Assembly: GCF_001422885.1 (NCBI RefSeq)
Contig: NZ_LMMZ01000038.1
Span: 124,001 to 188,000, forward strand
DNA: 64,000 bases
Source of the DNA: Methylobacterium sp. Leaf104
Lineage (GTDB): Bacteria > Pseudomonadota > Alphaproteobacteria > Rhizobiales > Beijerinckiaceae
Reading direction: 5' to 3'
Shown here piece after piece: positions 16,887 through 25,790 of the stretch. Numbering within the stretch: position 1 is the first letter of the stretch; each line of letters starts with the position of its first letter. The position numbers and the translations under genes are program-made. The notes beneath the pieces were generated by a model. That model did not search any database and was not told the DNA's origin. It saw only the letters and a list, made by a program, of their open reading frames with translations.

Positions 16887-18397
16887 TGGACCTGCTCGAT
16901 GATAGCCAGACCTGCGCCTGTGCAGCCCTCGACGCCTATCAGCTTGATGTCGACGAGGAATTGGATCGCTGGATCGAGTCGCGGCGTCGTAAGCACCGGG
17001 TCGGATTGTGAGCGGAAGGCGTACCGACCTTCACGGCTTTCGAACAGAAAAGTGTAGTCGCGTTGGCGACGCAGCTTCTGTGTAGCGACCCAGGTGTGGC
17101 GGCTGATGATTCTTTCAGCCACCATATCGGGTACGACTTGATCGAGTGACCGGTTTTCATTCTTGCGAATCCATTGAAGTTCCGAGCGTATGGACCTTCC
17201 GCCGCCGCCGAGAGCGAACGAACGAACGATTTCGCTCTCCAAATCGGGCCTCAGTCGGCAGCGTTCATCGAGCGCTGCCAACTGTTCGATGCCAACAAGG
17301 GCGCGGTCTTCTCGAAGCTCCTGGTTCGAGAGCAGCCGACGCATCCGCTCGTTAAAGGCACTATCATCGAGATCTACCGATCCGCGGTATTCGCGCCAGA
17401 TCAACTTCGAGGTCTCAGCACTGCGATCCCGTAGTCGAGCTGCCACCTCAGCATGGATTTCCGGTAGTGAACGACCGTCGTCGAACTCTTCGATGATCGA
17501 AATTGACCAGCTCAACAGCGCGCCTGCTGCTGACTGCCACAGATCCTGTGCGTGATATGTCTCCCACCGAAGCCGCTGAACTTCGAGCGACACCGGGACA
17601 GGCTGGTCAGCCTTGAAGAGCCGCTGCCTGACAATAGTTGAATTTGGCCGCTTTGACGTCTCGCGAGCGGAGTGGAGAACGAGCATCAGCGTGTCCCGTC
17701 GGCGCTGAGTGGAAACAGTAGCCTCTACATCCGTTCCGAAAAGTACGGCTTCGTAGGCGTCTCGTTCATTGCCAGCCTGTATCTCCGAGGGAAGAATCGG
17801 CTTCATCTGGGCCAGCTGAGTTCGCGTGACCTTAGCGATCTTGATCGCGTCGACGAGAGCCTGCCCGAGCTGTTCCCCGATCGATGCACCGAAGGCTTTA
17901 GCCACCACGAGACCTGCTGCTGTCCGTACTGGAATTAAATGGTGCTGCGGCACCTCGAATAAGCCGAGCTCGATTAGCTGCGAAAGATAGGCTTGTCCGA
18001 ATACTCCAAATGATTGTCTCAGGTATATATCACAGTCCCGATCTAGGGAGGCGCCTTCAGTGAAGTCAACATCTTCAAAATCGTCCAGAGCAAGGCGGCG
18101 CTGCGCCCACTCGATTCCTGCGACGCCAACTTGGCCACCGACGTGGGCAGCTACGAGAGCATGCAACGCCTCAAGCCGTCGAATCCAGTCGCGCCACTCG
18201 TCGACGCTAGTACTGCGGACCTCCTGTGCATACGCTTCACTCGCCCAGCAGTAGAGGCCATAGTATCGGACACGCAAGGTGACATTGCTGATGCCGGGAA
18301 CCAGCGTCTGATACAGCTGAACTCCGCTGTTCTGTAGCCCTAGGGGATCGAGCCCGCGTTTCGCTGTTCTTTCGGTCCATTCCGGCAACAGCATCAT
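16883..18397 (-). CDS. unknown protein, partner of the second PLD protein (504 aa)
   Basis: No named family is recognised. The N-terminus has NSGVQLYQTLVPGISNVT followed by RVRYYGLYCWA, with an island-typical lower GC. A DIYLRQSFGVFGQAYLSQL segment near residue 125 precedes LGLFEVPQHHLIPV, which reads like a winged-helix. A basic RRRDTLMLVLHSARE block sits near residue 235. The same ordered blocks occur in the protein at 8424-9716, so the two are probably paralogues that each pair with a PLD protein. ATG 18397 has a second in-frame ATG at 18394. Its 3' end overlaps the TTG of the PLD gene by four bases. It may be a DNA-binding or specificity subunit; this is inference. Confidence 0.7.
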   Translation of the reverse strand: MMLLPEWTERTAKRGLDPLGLQNSGVQLYQTLVPGISNVTLRVRYYGLYCWASEAYAQEVRSTSVDEWRDWIRRLEALHALVAAHVGGQVGVAGIEWAQRRLALDDFEDVDFTEGASLDRDCDIYLRQSFGVFGQAYLSQLIELGLFEVPQHHLIPVRTAAGLVVAKAFGASIGEQLGQALVDAIKIAKVTRTQLAQMKPILPSEIQAGNERDAYEAVLFGTDVEATVSTQRRRDTLMLVLHSARETSKRPNSTIVRQRLFKADQPVPVSLEVQRLRWETYHAQDLWQSAAGALLSWSISIIEEFDDGRSLPEIHAEVAARLRDRSAETSKLIWREYRGSVDLDDSAFNERMRRLLSNQELREDRALVGIEQLAALDERCRLRPDLESEIVRSFALGGGGRSIRSELQWIRKNENRSLDQVVPDMVAERIISRHTWVATQKLRRQRDYTFLFESREGRYAFRSQSDPVLTTPRLDPAIQFLVDIKLIGVEGCTGAGLAIIEQVH

Positions 18398-18880
18398 GTC
18401 TCCCGTCCCGCATTCGATGACGCTCGATCCGAATGGTCCAATGCGATGTGCAACAGCCGAGCTGGGGTTGCAAGCTACGTCGGGCGACCTTTCAGTGGCC
18501 GTACAGGCATTCTCGACAGCTTGAATCAGAACTCCATCCCATCAGCCCAACCTACCCGCCTCGAGTTCTGCTTAGGGCCGTCACTCAATGTTGTATTCGG
18601 AAAAAACGTGACGTAGCGGACCGACACTGGCCAAGCGAATATCCGCCTTGTTAACTTAGCGCTTTGAAAGCGGATAGTCGAAATATCCCTGGTTTGGGTG
18701 AACTGACAAGCATATCCTCGAATGCAATATAGATATTTCGTCCGAGCGCCCTTCGGCGCGTCAGGGATCCCATATGTCGGGGGGATGTACACCATCAACG
18801 CACAGTTTTCCTAGAAGGGATCCTTAACTTCGACAGCTAATAACACTCAAGGGATCCACCTGTCTCCAAGTGACATACAT
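18398..18880. other. divergent promoter region, island
   Basis: This separates the minus-strand PLD operon from the plus-strand gene at 18881. Short frames here lack coding character. GGATCC-containing near-repeats (aagggatcc at about 18815 and 18850) occur just before the 18881 gene, spaced about 35 bp; they could be operator half-sites, which is untested. Confidence 0.4.
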
Positions 18881-19708
18881 ATGTCTGACGAAAATCTGCC
18901 GCCGCAATCGTGTAGCGAGGTCGACTGGGATCGGATCTCGGAGCGTTATCATGAACTATCAGATATCCTTCAGCTCTTCCGGGTTCCAACCTACAAAGAA
19001 AATGAAGCATATGAAGGCGGCCTTCTTGTCGGCATGAAGCACCGCGACGGTTTGCTATTCAAGAAGTATGAACACAGCTATTACATCTCGCTGGGCACCG
19101 GGCCATGGATGTCGAGAGCTCAAAAATTATCGAAAGAAATCAATCAAAAACACAAGGATGAAACTAGCGTTCCGGATTTTATCGAAGTCATAAATTGGAG
19201 AGACGAAATCGAAAAGGCGATTGAGTCTAGACGTGTGACGATGAATTTCCTCGAGGCCTGGTGGCGCTTTGGAGCGCTTTTTGGCAGTGCTGTTGAGCTA
19301 GATGAATTAAGTGAGCAGTCGCAGAAGTATGAGAGGACTAAGACTAGTGCTGGAAGCAAAGCAGACAATAGTGCCCGCGAAGTATGGTATGCACGTTGGC
19401 TTACTGATAATGGCGTTTTTGTGCGTAAACACGGTCCAAGCCGAACTAGCGTAGAGATGGAATTCGCGCAATTTTGCCGAAGAATTGTTCGCGGCGAATT
19501 AGAATGCCCTTTAAGGCCCGATTTTTTCAATAAAAAGTGGTTTGACCGACTTTCTGTCATCGACAAAGAGGGGCTACCCGTTGTCCGGTCTGGATTTAAG
19601 CGCCTCAGTAAAAGTAAAATTCTGAAATTATCTCGCTCAGAAAAATTTCCTCGCCATCTGCTTCCCCCTCTCTCCGAGCTCAAGTTTCGAAAAAACAGCA
19701 AGGCCTAA
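18881..19708 (+). CDS. unknown island protein, 275 aa
   Basis: This is a soluble protein rich in Lys, Glu and aromatic residues, with visibly lower GC than its neighbours, a sign of separate acquisition. A conserved-looking core is WYARWLTDNGVFVRKHGPS near residues 168-186. The C-terminal 50 residues are basic (SKSKILKLSRSEKFPRH, KFRKNSK), suggesting nucleic-acid contact. No family is recognised. It sits between the candidate PLD/helicase system and the replication-integration core, so it could be an accessory defence gene or a single-gene system. Confidence 0.65.
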   Translation: MSDENLPPQSCSEVDWDRISERYHELSDILQLFRVPTYKENEAYEGGLLVGMKHRDGLLFKKYEHSYYISLGTGPWMSRAQKLSKEINQKHKDETSVPDFIEVINWRDEIEKAIESRRVTMNFLEAWWRFGALFGSAVELDELSEQSQKYERTKTSAGSKADNSAREVWYARWLTDNGVFVRKHGPSRTSVEMEFAQFCRRIVRGELECPLRPDFFNKKWFDRLSVIDKEGLPVVRSGFKRLSKSKILKLSRSEKFPRHLLPPLSELKFRKNSKA

Positions 19709-19788
19709 GGGTCGCAAATCGTCGAGCGAATCGGTGCGCATATCGACCTCGTCGCCCCCCTGAGGGAGGCCATCAGCGAGGACGGACA

Positions 19789-20016
19789 ATGCCTGCCCCA
19801 CTTCCCCTCAACAGTCATTTGCACACCACGGAGCCATTGCTAACTTTTCGCCAGGCGGCGGCACGCCTCGGTATCCCGTATTGGAAAATCCAGCGCGCTG
19901 CGCAGATTGGTCTGGTCCCGACTACGACCTTCCTCAACTCGCGGCGCTACGTCCGCTTCTCTGAAATCGAACTGATTCTGGGCCGGTCGCCGGCCCAGCG
20001 GGGAGGAGCGTCATGA
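19789..20016 (+). CDS. AlpA/excisionase-like HTH protein, 75 aa
   Basis: The central segment LLTFRQAAARLGIPYWKIQRAAQIGLVP followed by SRRYVRFSEIELILG is a MerR/AlpA-type helix-turn-helix with a wing, the fold used by excisionases and phage-satellite regulators. It overlaps the start of the primase-helicase gene by four bases (ATGA), so the two are co-translated. It probably controls excision or replication of the island. Confidence 0.7.
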   Translation: MPAPLPLNSHLHTTEPLLTFRQAAARLGIPYWKIQRAAQIGLVPTTTFLNSRRYVRFSEIELILGRSPAQRGGAS

Positions 20017-22682
20017 GCGCCGCCCCGATGCCCACCAATGATACCGCCGCCGATTTTTTGAAAGCCCTTCATGGCGAAACCTTCACGGGCTTTCAGCTGG
20101 TGTTCCAACTGCCGACCCGGAATACCGCCTCTTTTGATGCAAGTGAGTGGACTTCTCTTGCGGCTATGATCGAACGGAGAAAAGATACGGCCGATCTTTA
20201 CGGGGTGATCGGTACCCAGAGCACTCGCGTCGGCGGTGCGAAACGGGGAGCGATTGATACCGTCGCGCAGGTATCGGGCCTAATTGTCGACGTCGACTTC
20301 GTGTCCAAGAAAGATACCAAGAAGCTCTATGTCGCTGATGCTGAAGCCGCGAGCGTAATCCGGTCCGGTCTGCTGCACGCGCCGTCGGCAGTTGTCGCGA
20401 CAGGAAACGGAGAGCATTGGCACTGGTTCTTCGATCAACCGATCGTCATCACGACTGAAGAGGATCGGCAGCGCGCGAAGACCATTTCCCTCAACTTCAG
20501 CCGGGCTATGCAGGCGGTATTCCGCGAGCACGGAGCTGAAATCGATAGCGTCGGCGATATCGCTCGGGCTTTCCGGCTGCCCGGGACGTTCAATCATAAG
20601 GGAGGGGGCAAAAAGCCGGTCGTTCTTCAAACCTTCGACCCAACACTCCGCTATACAGTTGCGGTGCTTGCCGATTTTGCTTCGCCCCCGGCCCCGCCGT
20701 CCCCTAGCAAACGGAAGCGCGAATCAGGCAACAGCTTTCCTCCAGCCCGGCATGAAGCCATTAGGCGAGACTGTTCTTGGTATAACGATGTCACTGGCGA
20801 TGGAGCCGGTTCCTGCTCAGAGCCTGAGTGGTTTGCAGCTGCCAGCATTACTGCCTGTTGCCAGGATCCGGAGGCCACGTTCCACGCCTACAGTGAGCAC
20901 TACCACCGGTACGACGAAAGGGAAGCGCAGGCCAAGATCGAACGCGCGATCAAATCTCCGATGCCACGGACATGTGCGTCGATCGAATCGGATCTTGGGC
21001 ATGTGGGCTGTCAGACTTGTCCGCACCACGGAAGGATCACGTCACCCGTACAGCTCGGGAACGGCCCGCGCCGGTACGATCCAGGGGACGAGGGTCCTAT
21101 CCCGCTCGGTTACACCCGTGACGGCAATTTTGCGCTTCGTGATCCGGTGCGCAACATCATCATCCCTGCGAGCGCCCAACAGTTACTCTCCGGTCAATGG
21201 CTACAAGGCGTTGCACCGTCGAGCTTCTGGAAACGTCAGTTCGCGACTGACAAATCGTTCAGTCCTACGGCAGCTGGCGAGGCGATCATTGCCGCGTGCA
21301 AGGAGGTGGGCCCGTTCAATCCAACTCGGATCCGCGGTCGCGGTATCTGGGTTGAGGACGGCGAAGTCGTCATCAATCTTGGTGGGCCTTTGCGGGAGGG
21401 GCTGCAGAACCAGTACCTCTGTTTCGAGCCGATACCGTTGCCCGCCGATCCGAGTTTCGACACGGCACGCCTATCGCAGTTGCTCGACCGCTTCAGGTTT
21501 CGCGACCCGAAGAATGCGACGCTTTTGCTCGGTTGGCTTGCCATCGCGCCCATCTGTGGCGTGCTGGCTTGGCGGCCGCACTGCTTCGTCTATGGACCGC
21601 CGAAAGCAGGAAAGAGCACGCTGCATGGGCTTGCTACGGCACTCCTCACACCTCTGGCCTTGTCGACGACTGGCGACAGCTCGGAAGCCGGCATCCGCCA
21701 AGCGGTGGGTCCCGACAGCCTTCCAGTTATCATCGATGAGTTTGAGAGCGATCAGAGACGGGGGCGGCAGCAGGCCATCGTGATGCTGGCTCGCAGTGCA
21801 TCCTCTGGAGTAACGCCGGTCCTACGGGGTACGCCTGAGGGAAAGGCGATGCAGTTTAGCCTCCGCACGACGTTCTTCTTCAGCGGCATCAATCCAGCGG
21901 GCCTCTCCCCTGCTGATGCGAGCCGCATCCTATTGCTCGAACTCGTCATGCACGAGAACGATCAAGAAGCCGCCCGCCACATTACGGCTGAGCTTGCGCA
22001 TTTCGCCGACGCAGGTCCGAAGTGGTGCGGATATATGGCATCGAAGGCGCTACTCATCGCTCCAGCAAGAGAGGCATTCGAAGTAGAAATGCCCGGGCTT
22101 GACGCCCGTCTCAGGACTAATATTGCAACGCTACTCGGAGCAGCTTTCGTAGCGCTTCATGGTCGGGTTCCAGAGCCTAAAGAGGTCAAGCTTGAGGTCG
22201 CAGATTTTGCACTAACGACTGCAGAGCACGCCGAAGAAGTCGATCGTGACGACGCTGGAGAGGCTCTTCACCACCTTTTCGCGCATGTGATTTCCGGATC
22301 GTCGTTGGGGCAATGGTTGGCCCGCGAGCATCGTGATTTGATTGCAGACGGCGTCGATGAAAAGCGTCTGAGTGCACGCATCCTCGCGTCGCTAGACATC
22401 ATGATGAGGGTTCGCAACGACGATCCGGGCTTCTTTCTCCTACGAGGCGCACCTGGAGTCGAGCGGATCTTCAAGGACACGAAGTGGGCTGGCGATGCGT
22501 GGGCGCACGCAATTCGCAAGCTGGACGGTGCGTTCTCGCCGAAGCACCCGATCTACTTCTCCAATATTAGAAGGAAGGCTCGGGCAATCGGACTTACGTT
22601 CGAGATCCTGCCGGATCCCACAGAAGATCCGAACGGAGATCCTGGGACAGACCCAACCGACGGAGTCGGGCCGCGCTATTGA
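20013..22682 (+). CDS. bifunctional primase-helicase (replication protein), 889 aa
   Basis: The N-terminal half is archaeo-eukaryotic-primase-like. GLIVDVDF provides Asp93/Asp95, GEHWHWFFDQP carries the His motif near 135, and ARAFRLPGTFNHKG lies near 185-197. A Cys cluster (C321, C333, C336 with nearby His) could bind zinc. The C-terminal half is a P-loop ATPase: GPPKAGKST at 528-536 and VIIDE at 572-576, as in virulence-associated or D5-type replication helicases. This fusion is typical of replicating integrative elements and phage satellites. It is followed at once by a very long inverted repeat (22698-22822) that may be its origin or a terminator. It is expected to start replication of the excised island. 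Confidence 0.8.
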   Translation: MSAAPMPTNDTAADFLKALHGETFTGFQLVFQLPTRNTASFDASEWTSLAAMIERRKDTADLYGVIGTQSTRVGGAKRGAIDTVAQVSGLIVDVDFVSKKDTKKLYVADAEAASVIRSGLLHAPSAVVATGNGEHWHWFFDQPIVITTEEDRQRAKTISLNFSRAMQAVFREHGAEIDSVGDIARAFRLPGTFNHKGGGKKPVVLQTFDPTLRYTVAVLADFASPPAPPSPSKRKRESGNSFPPARHEAIRRDCSWYNDVTGDGAGSCSEPEWFAAASITACCQDPEATFHAYSEHYHRYDEREAQAKIERAIKSPMPRTCASIESDLGHVGCQTCPHHGRITSPVQLGNGPRRYDPGDEGPIPLGYTRDGNFALRDPVRNIIIPASAQQLLSGQWLQGVAPSSFWKRQFATDKSFSPTAAGEAIIAACKEVGPFNPTRIRGRGIWVEDGEVVINLGGPLREGLQNQYLCFEPIPLPADPSFDTARLSQLLDRFRFRDPKNATLLLGWLAIAPICGVLAWRPHCFVYGPPKAGKSTLHGLATALLTPLALSTTGDSSEAGIRQAVGPDSLPVIIDEFESDQRRGRQQAIVMLARSASSGVTPVLRGTPEGKAMQFSLRTTFFFSGINPAGLSPADASRILLLELVMHENDQEAARHITAELAHFADAGPKWCGYMASKALLIAPAREAFEVEMPGLDARLRTNIATLLGAAFVALHGRVPEPKEVKLEVADFALTTAEHAEEVDRDDAGEALHHLFAHVISGSSLGQWLAREHRDLIADGVDEKRLSARILASLDIMMRVRNDDPGFFLLRGAPGVERIFKDTKWAGDAWAHAIRKLDGAFSPKHPIYFSNIRRKARAIGLTFEILPDPTEDPNGDPGTDPTDGVGPRY

Positions 22683-22697
22683 TCGGCAGACAACACC

Positions 22698-22822
22698 CAG
22701 GACGCAGGACGGGACGGACTGACATATAAAGATGGGGGGAGGGGTCACTGTGTGAGCAGTGACCCGCTCATACCCCCCCTCTCTCCCCATTTATATTGTT
22801 GTCCGTCCTGTCCTGCGTCCTG
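22698..22822. repeat. long imperfect stem-loop after the primase gene (possible origin or terminator)
   Basis: The outer arms 22698-22719 and 22801-22822 are inverted repeats of 22 bases with a single mismatch. Inside them, ACATATAAA (left) and TTATATTGT (right), then G-rich and C-rich tracts, continue the stem with small bulges. At the tip, GGTCACTG (22743-22750) pairs with CAGTGACC (22757-22764) over a 6-base loop. Together they form a cruciform-prone element of about 125 bp, 16 bp after the primase stop. It could be the replication origin of the island, a bidirectional terminator, or a structured RNA. Confidence 0.7.
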
Positions 22823-23111
22823 ACCGACTGACCTACCGCTTCACAAACATTAGAACACGTGGCTGAGCAATCAATCGGCTGTATTTCGATGAAGCGTGAA
22901 ATACAAGCCCTTGTATGTGCCGGATCCTGAATACGCGGCCCATGCATCGTGGTTCCTGTCGTGGTTACAGAAGAAGTTTTGCTTGAGATTTCTTGGGATT
23001 TGCTAATGTATGGCTTTGTTACAGTCTTTATTAACTGCTCCGTGCGGCGAACAATTGTTCCGCCAGCAAACATGTGTTTTATTTTTTCTTGCGTTCCAGG
23101 GAGTTCTGGTG

Positions 23112-24350
23112 ATGACCACTACATTCAACATCAGCCTCACAAAGCGGGATCGGCGTCGTAAGCTCCGGTCTGGTGAGGTGGTCATCAACACTCGCTGGGT
23201 CCTGAATTACACCGATCCCAAAACGAGCCAGCGCGTTCAGCTCTTCTTCGAGCGTCAGAAGGAGGCCATCGCTAAGCGGAACGCGATTCAGGCCTCCGTC
23301 GAGTCGCGCACTTATGTCCCAGCGCGCGAGGTGATCACTGTCGGCGAGGCTGTTGCGCTTTGGCTTGAGGGGCGCCGCGGCGAAGTGAAGGACCAGACAC
23401 TTCACGGCTACGAGCAAGGAGCGCGCTACATTTCGGAGCCCCTGTTGGTCGGCGCGAAGCCCGTGCAGCGCCGGGCCTACACAGAAACGGGTCTTGTCCC
23501 AGCGGGCGCCTCGCTGAAGCCCACCCTGGGTACAATCAAGATCGATCGTCTTGGCACGGCAGATATCAGAGCCTGGCACAAGCTGCTCTCGAATGAGGTT
23601 GGGCCATCCACAGCGAGCCGCGCACGGAAATACCTCGGTAGCGCCCTGGCGCTTGCGGCGGAAGATCTCGGCATACGGCCCCCCACGCTGCCGTCCCGCC
23701 TCAGGGGCGCGCCCAAGATCAAGAAGGCGATCCTCACCTCAAACCAGATCGTCGAGCTTCTGGCGGTCGCTGAGCGGGATCCTGAGCAGGGGGTCTACGT
23801 CGCGTTCCCCTTCCTGGCTGGCACGCGTCCCAGTGAGCAGCTCGCCCTTATGTGGGAGGACGTCGACTTTGAAGCGAATGTCATCCGCATCCGGCGGATG
23901 CAGGAGCTGAGTGGCGCCATCTGCGAAGTGACCAAGACCGAGGCTGGGCGCCGTTCAATCCCGATGCCGACCCGGCTGCGGTCCATGCTGCTCGCGTGGC
24001 GTGCTGTGTGTCCCCACCGTGAGGGAGAGCCTCATCGCGTCTTCCCGGGTCTCGGGGCGCGGCGGGCGTGGCCTCAGTCTCGCGTAGGGGGCGGTGGGAC
24101 GCTCCTCTATTCGAACTTCCGCTCGCGTATCTGGGCGTCGCTGCTGAAGCGGGCCGGCGTGCCCTACGTCACGCCGCACTCGGCCCGGCATTCGTTCATC
24201 TCGATGCTGCAGGCGGAAGGCGTTGAAGTTGGTCTCGTGGCGAAGATCGCGGGCCATGCCAGCCCGGCCGTCACTCTCAGTCACTACACCCAGGCTGTGC
24301 GCGGCGGCGAAGTTGCGCTCGCAGCAATCGATCGGGCCTACGCCGCTTGA
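23112..24350 (+). CDS. tyrosine recombinase / integrase, 412 aa
   Basis: All catalytic residues are present: Arg239 in GTRPSEQLALMWEDVD, Lys275 in TKTEAGRRSIP, His356-x-x-Arg359 in PHSARHSF, His382 in GHASPAVTLSHYTQ and the nucleophile Tyr392. An N-terminal arm-binding region and a SAM-like core-binding domain (about 75-190) precede the catalytic domain. The ATG at 23112 has AGGGAG at 23098-23103; the frame is open upstream from 23010 but without domain. It is the only integrase seen, so it is the likely agent for the tRNA-Thr insertion, although it lies about 9.8 kb from the right end and about 15.6 kb from the left end. Confidence 0.9.
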   Translation: MTTTFNISLTKRDRRRKLRSGEVVINTRWVLNYTDPKTSQRVQLFFERQKEAIAKRNAIQASVESRTYVPAREVITVGEAVALWLEGRRGEVKDQTLHGYEQGARYISEPLLVGAKPVQRRAYTETGLVPAGASLKPTLGTIKIDRLGTADIRAWHKLLSNEVGPSTASRARKYLGSALALAAEDLGIRPPTLPSRLRGAPKIKKAILTSNQIVELLAVAERDPEQGVYVAFPFLAGTRPSEQLALMWEDVDFEANVIRIRRMQELSGAICEVTKTEAGRRSIPMPTRLRSMLLAWRAVCPHREGEPHRVFPGLGARRAWPQSRVGGGGTLLYSNFRSRIWASLLKRAGVPYVTPHSARHSFISMLQAEGVEVGLVAKIAGHASPAVTLSHYTQAVRGGEVALAAIDRAYAA

Positions 24351-24563
24351 AGCTGTGCCTCTCTCGCACCGGCAAGCAAGACTCCTCCTAAATTCTATAG
24401 CTCCGCGGGAAGATGGACTGGGTCGCCTTTTCAGCACCCGCGAATGCCTATTCTCAAAAAAAATCTTATACCAGTGTTAACTATGATTAATGCGAAATAG
24501 TTACGCCAGTGTTGTTCGTATGTTTTTCTCATCTGGCAGTTCTTAGAACCTCGATGGCGCCCA

Positions 24564-25085
24564 ATGTTACGACATGAGTCTTTCGGAGCCGGAGATGGCA
24601 TAGCCCGGAGCGAAAACATCCCCATTTCTAAATGCGGTCTCGCTTCCGCCCACGCCGAAGCGGTTCGTCAACACGCTGCAGCAGCCGACGCGCATGCTCT
24701 CGCTGCCGAGTTGCACTATGAGGCCTTCGCCCCGGACGAGGATTCTGACCCGGCTGTGAGGCAGGACGCGGTCTGCGCGAGCGCCGATGCTTTGACCCAG
24801 ACGGATACGGCTGCCGAGGCTAGCGAGCTGGCCGGTGAGGCATCCAGTATAAGAGGTGACGCCAAACGGAAGGCGCGTGAGGCAGCACGTCTGGCCGAAG
24901 ATGGTGAGGACCCACGCAGAGCTCATGCGCAAGCGGCCAAGCACCACACATCGCTGGCTGAGAAGCACGCATGGAGCGTTCGATCCATCGCACCACACAG
25001 CCAGGAGGCTCAAGACGCTGCCTTTGACGCAGAGGTTGCCTTAACGCGCGCCAGAGACGCTGAGGTTGTGGAACGTGCTGCCTGA
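24564..25085 (+). CDS. alanine-rich helical hypothetical protein, 173 aa
   Basis: The protein is dominated by Ala, Glu, Asp, His and Arg in repeated helical patterns (AHAEAVRQHAAAADAHALAAELHYEAFA, shown here only in part; also KHHTSLAEKHAWSV). It is very likely an extended helical or coiled protein. There is no signal peptide and no recognised family. A near-match to AAxAHxxAAxxH heptads recurs. The start at ATG 24564 is reasonable, but the ribosome site is weak. It lies alone between the integrase and the restriction-modification block. Confidence 0.55.
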   Translation: MLRHESFGAGDGIARSENIPISKCGLASAHAEAVRQHAAAADAHALAAELHYEAFAPDEDSDPAVRQDAVCASADALTQTDTAAEASELAGEASSIRGDAKRKAREAARLAEDGEDPRRAHAQAAKHHTSLAEKHAWSVRSIAPHSQEAQDAAFDAEVALTRARDAEVVERAA

Positions 25086-25790
25086 CAGGGCTATTGCTCT
25101 TATCTGAGCTCATACGGCTTTGGATGTGACGTGCGAGGCTATCTATCCTCACGGCACATACAGAAATTACTGCGTAAAACGTACCTCTATGCAGTCGAAT
25201 TATCATCACGTAGTGCGAGCTGCAATTACATGTTATAGATAACTGCTTGAATTAGAATTCTTTGGCGAGCTTGAGGCTTTCAATCTGATCACCACCAAGG
25301 GGTAAGTAGCAGCAATTTTACGATCCAAATTTTTTGCCGGCTATTAATGAGCATATAACTCGAACGCGGTCTTTTTTCACGTCAATCAGCGGAGTAATCA
25401 TGTTCACCGCTCGAACCTTTTTTGGTAGAAACTGGCCCAAACGACCCGGTTCTCGCTTGATTGCTCATTCTTCTCGGTCAGTTATGTTCTGCAGCCGCTC
25501 GTGACCCTGCGCGAAAATTGGGCAAGTCCGCTTTTGGCCAAGGCAAATCGAGTGAGTAAGCAGCCAACAGGCCGGTGATTCTTAAAGGCATGTGAGATCG
25601 CAACTTTGCCGAGGATGGGATCAAGGTTCGAATCTCTCTGCCCGGTCAAGTCTTTATTACCGTCGGACTACTACAGGTTGGCTGTAAGAGGGGCCAAAAT
25701 TGTTTTTATGCCGAAATTCAGTCTGGATTCCATAGGCTAAGGTCCTGACTGAACTTGTTGGATGGATCGAGCTGCCAATAACGCACTCCC
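25086..25790. other. island intergenic region without a gene
   Basis: About 700 bp of mixed, partly AT-rich sequence. No frame is convincing on either strand, and stop codons are dense. A short GGTTCGAATC motif at 25625-25634 resembles a tRNA T-arm, but the flanking stem does not pair. The region may be a remnant of lost cargo between the integrase and restriction-modification modules. Confidence 0.45.

Noticed and set aside
8424..18397. assignment of the PLD/helicase cluster as DISARM
   Set aside because: No DrmA/DrmB (DUF1998) or drm methyltransferase gene is present, and there are two PLD proteins and two related unknown proteins instead.
25622..25650. tRNA-like T-arm (GGTTCGAATC) as a second attachment site
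   Set aside because: The bases flanking the loop do not pair as a T-stem, and no second copy was seen in the window.
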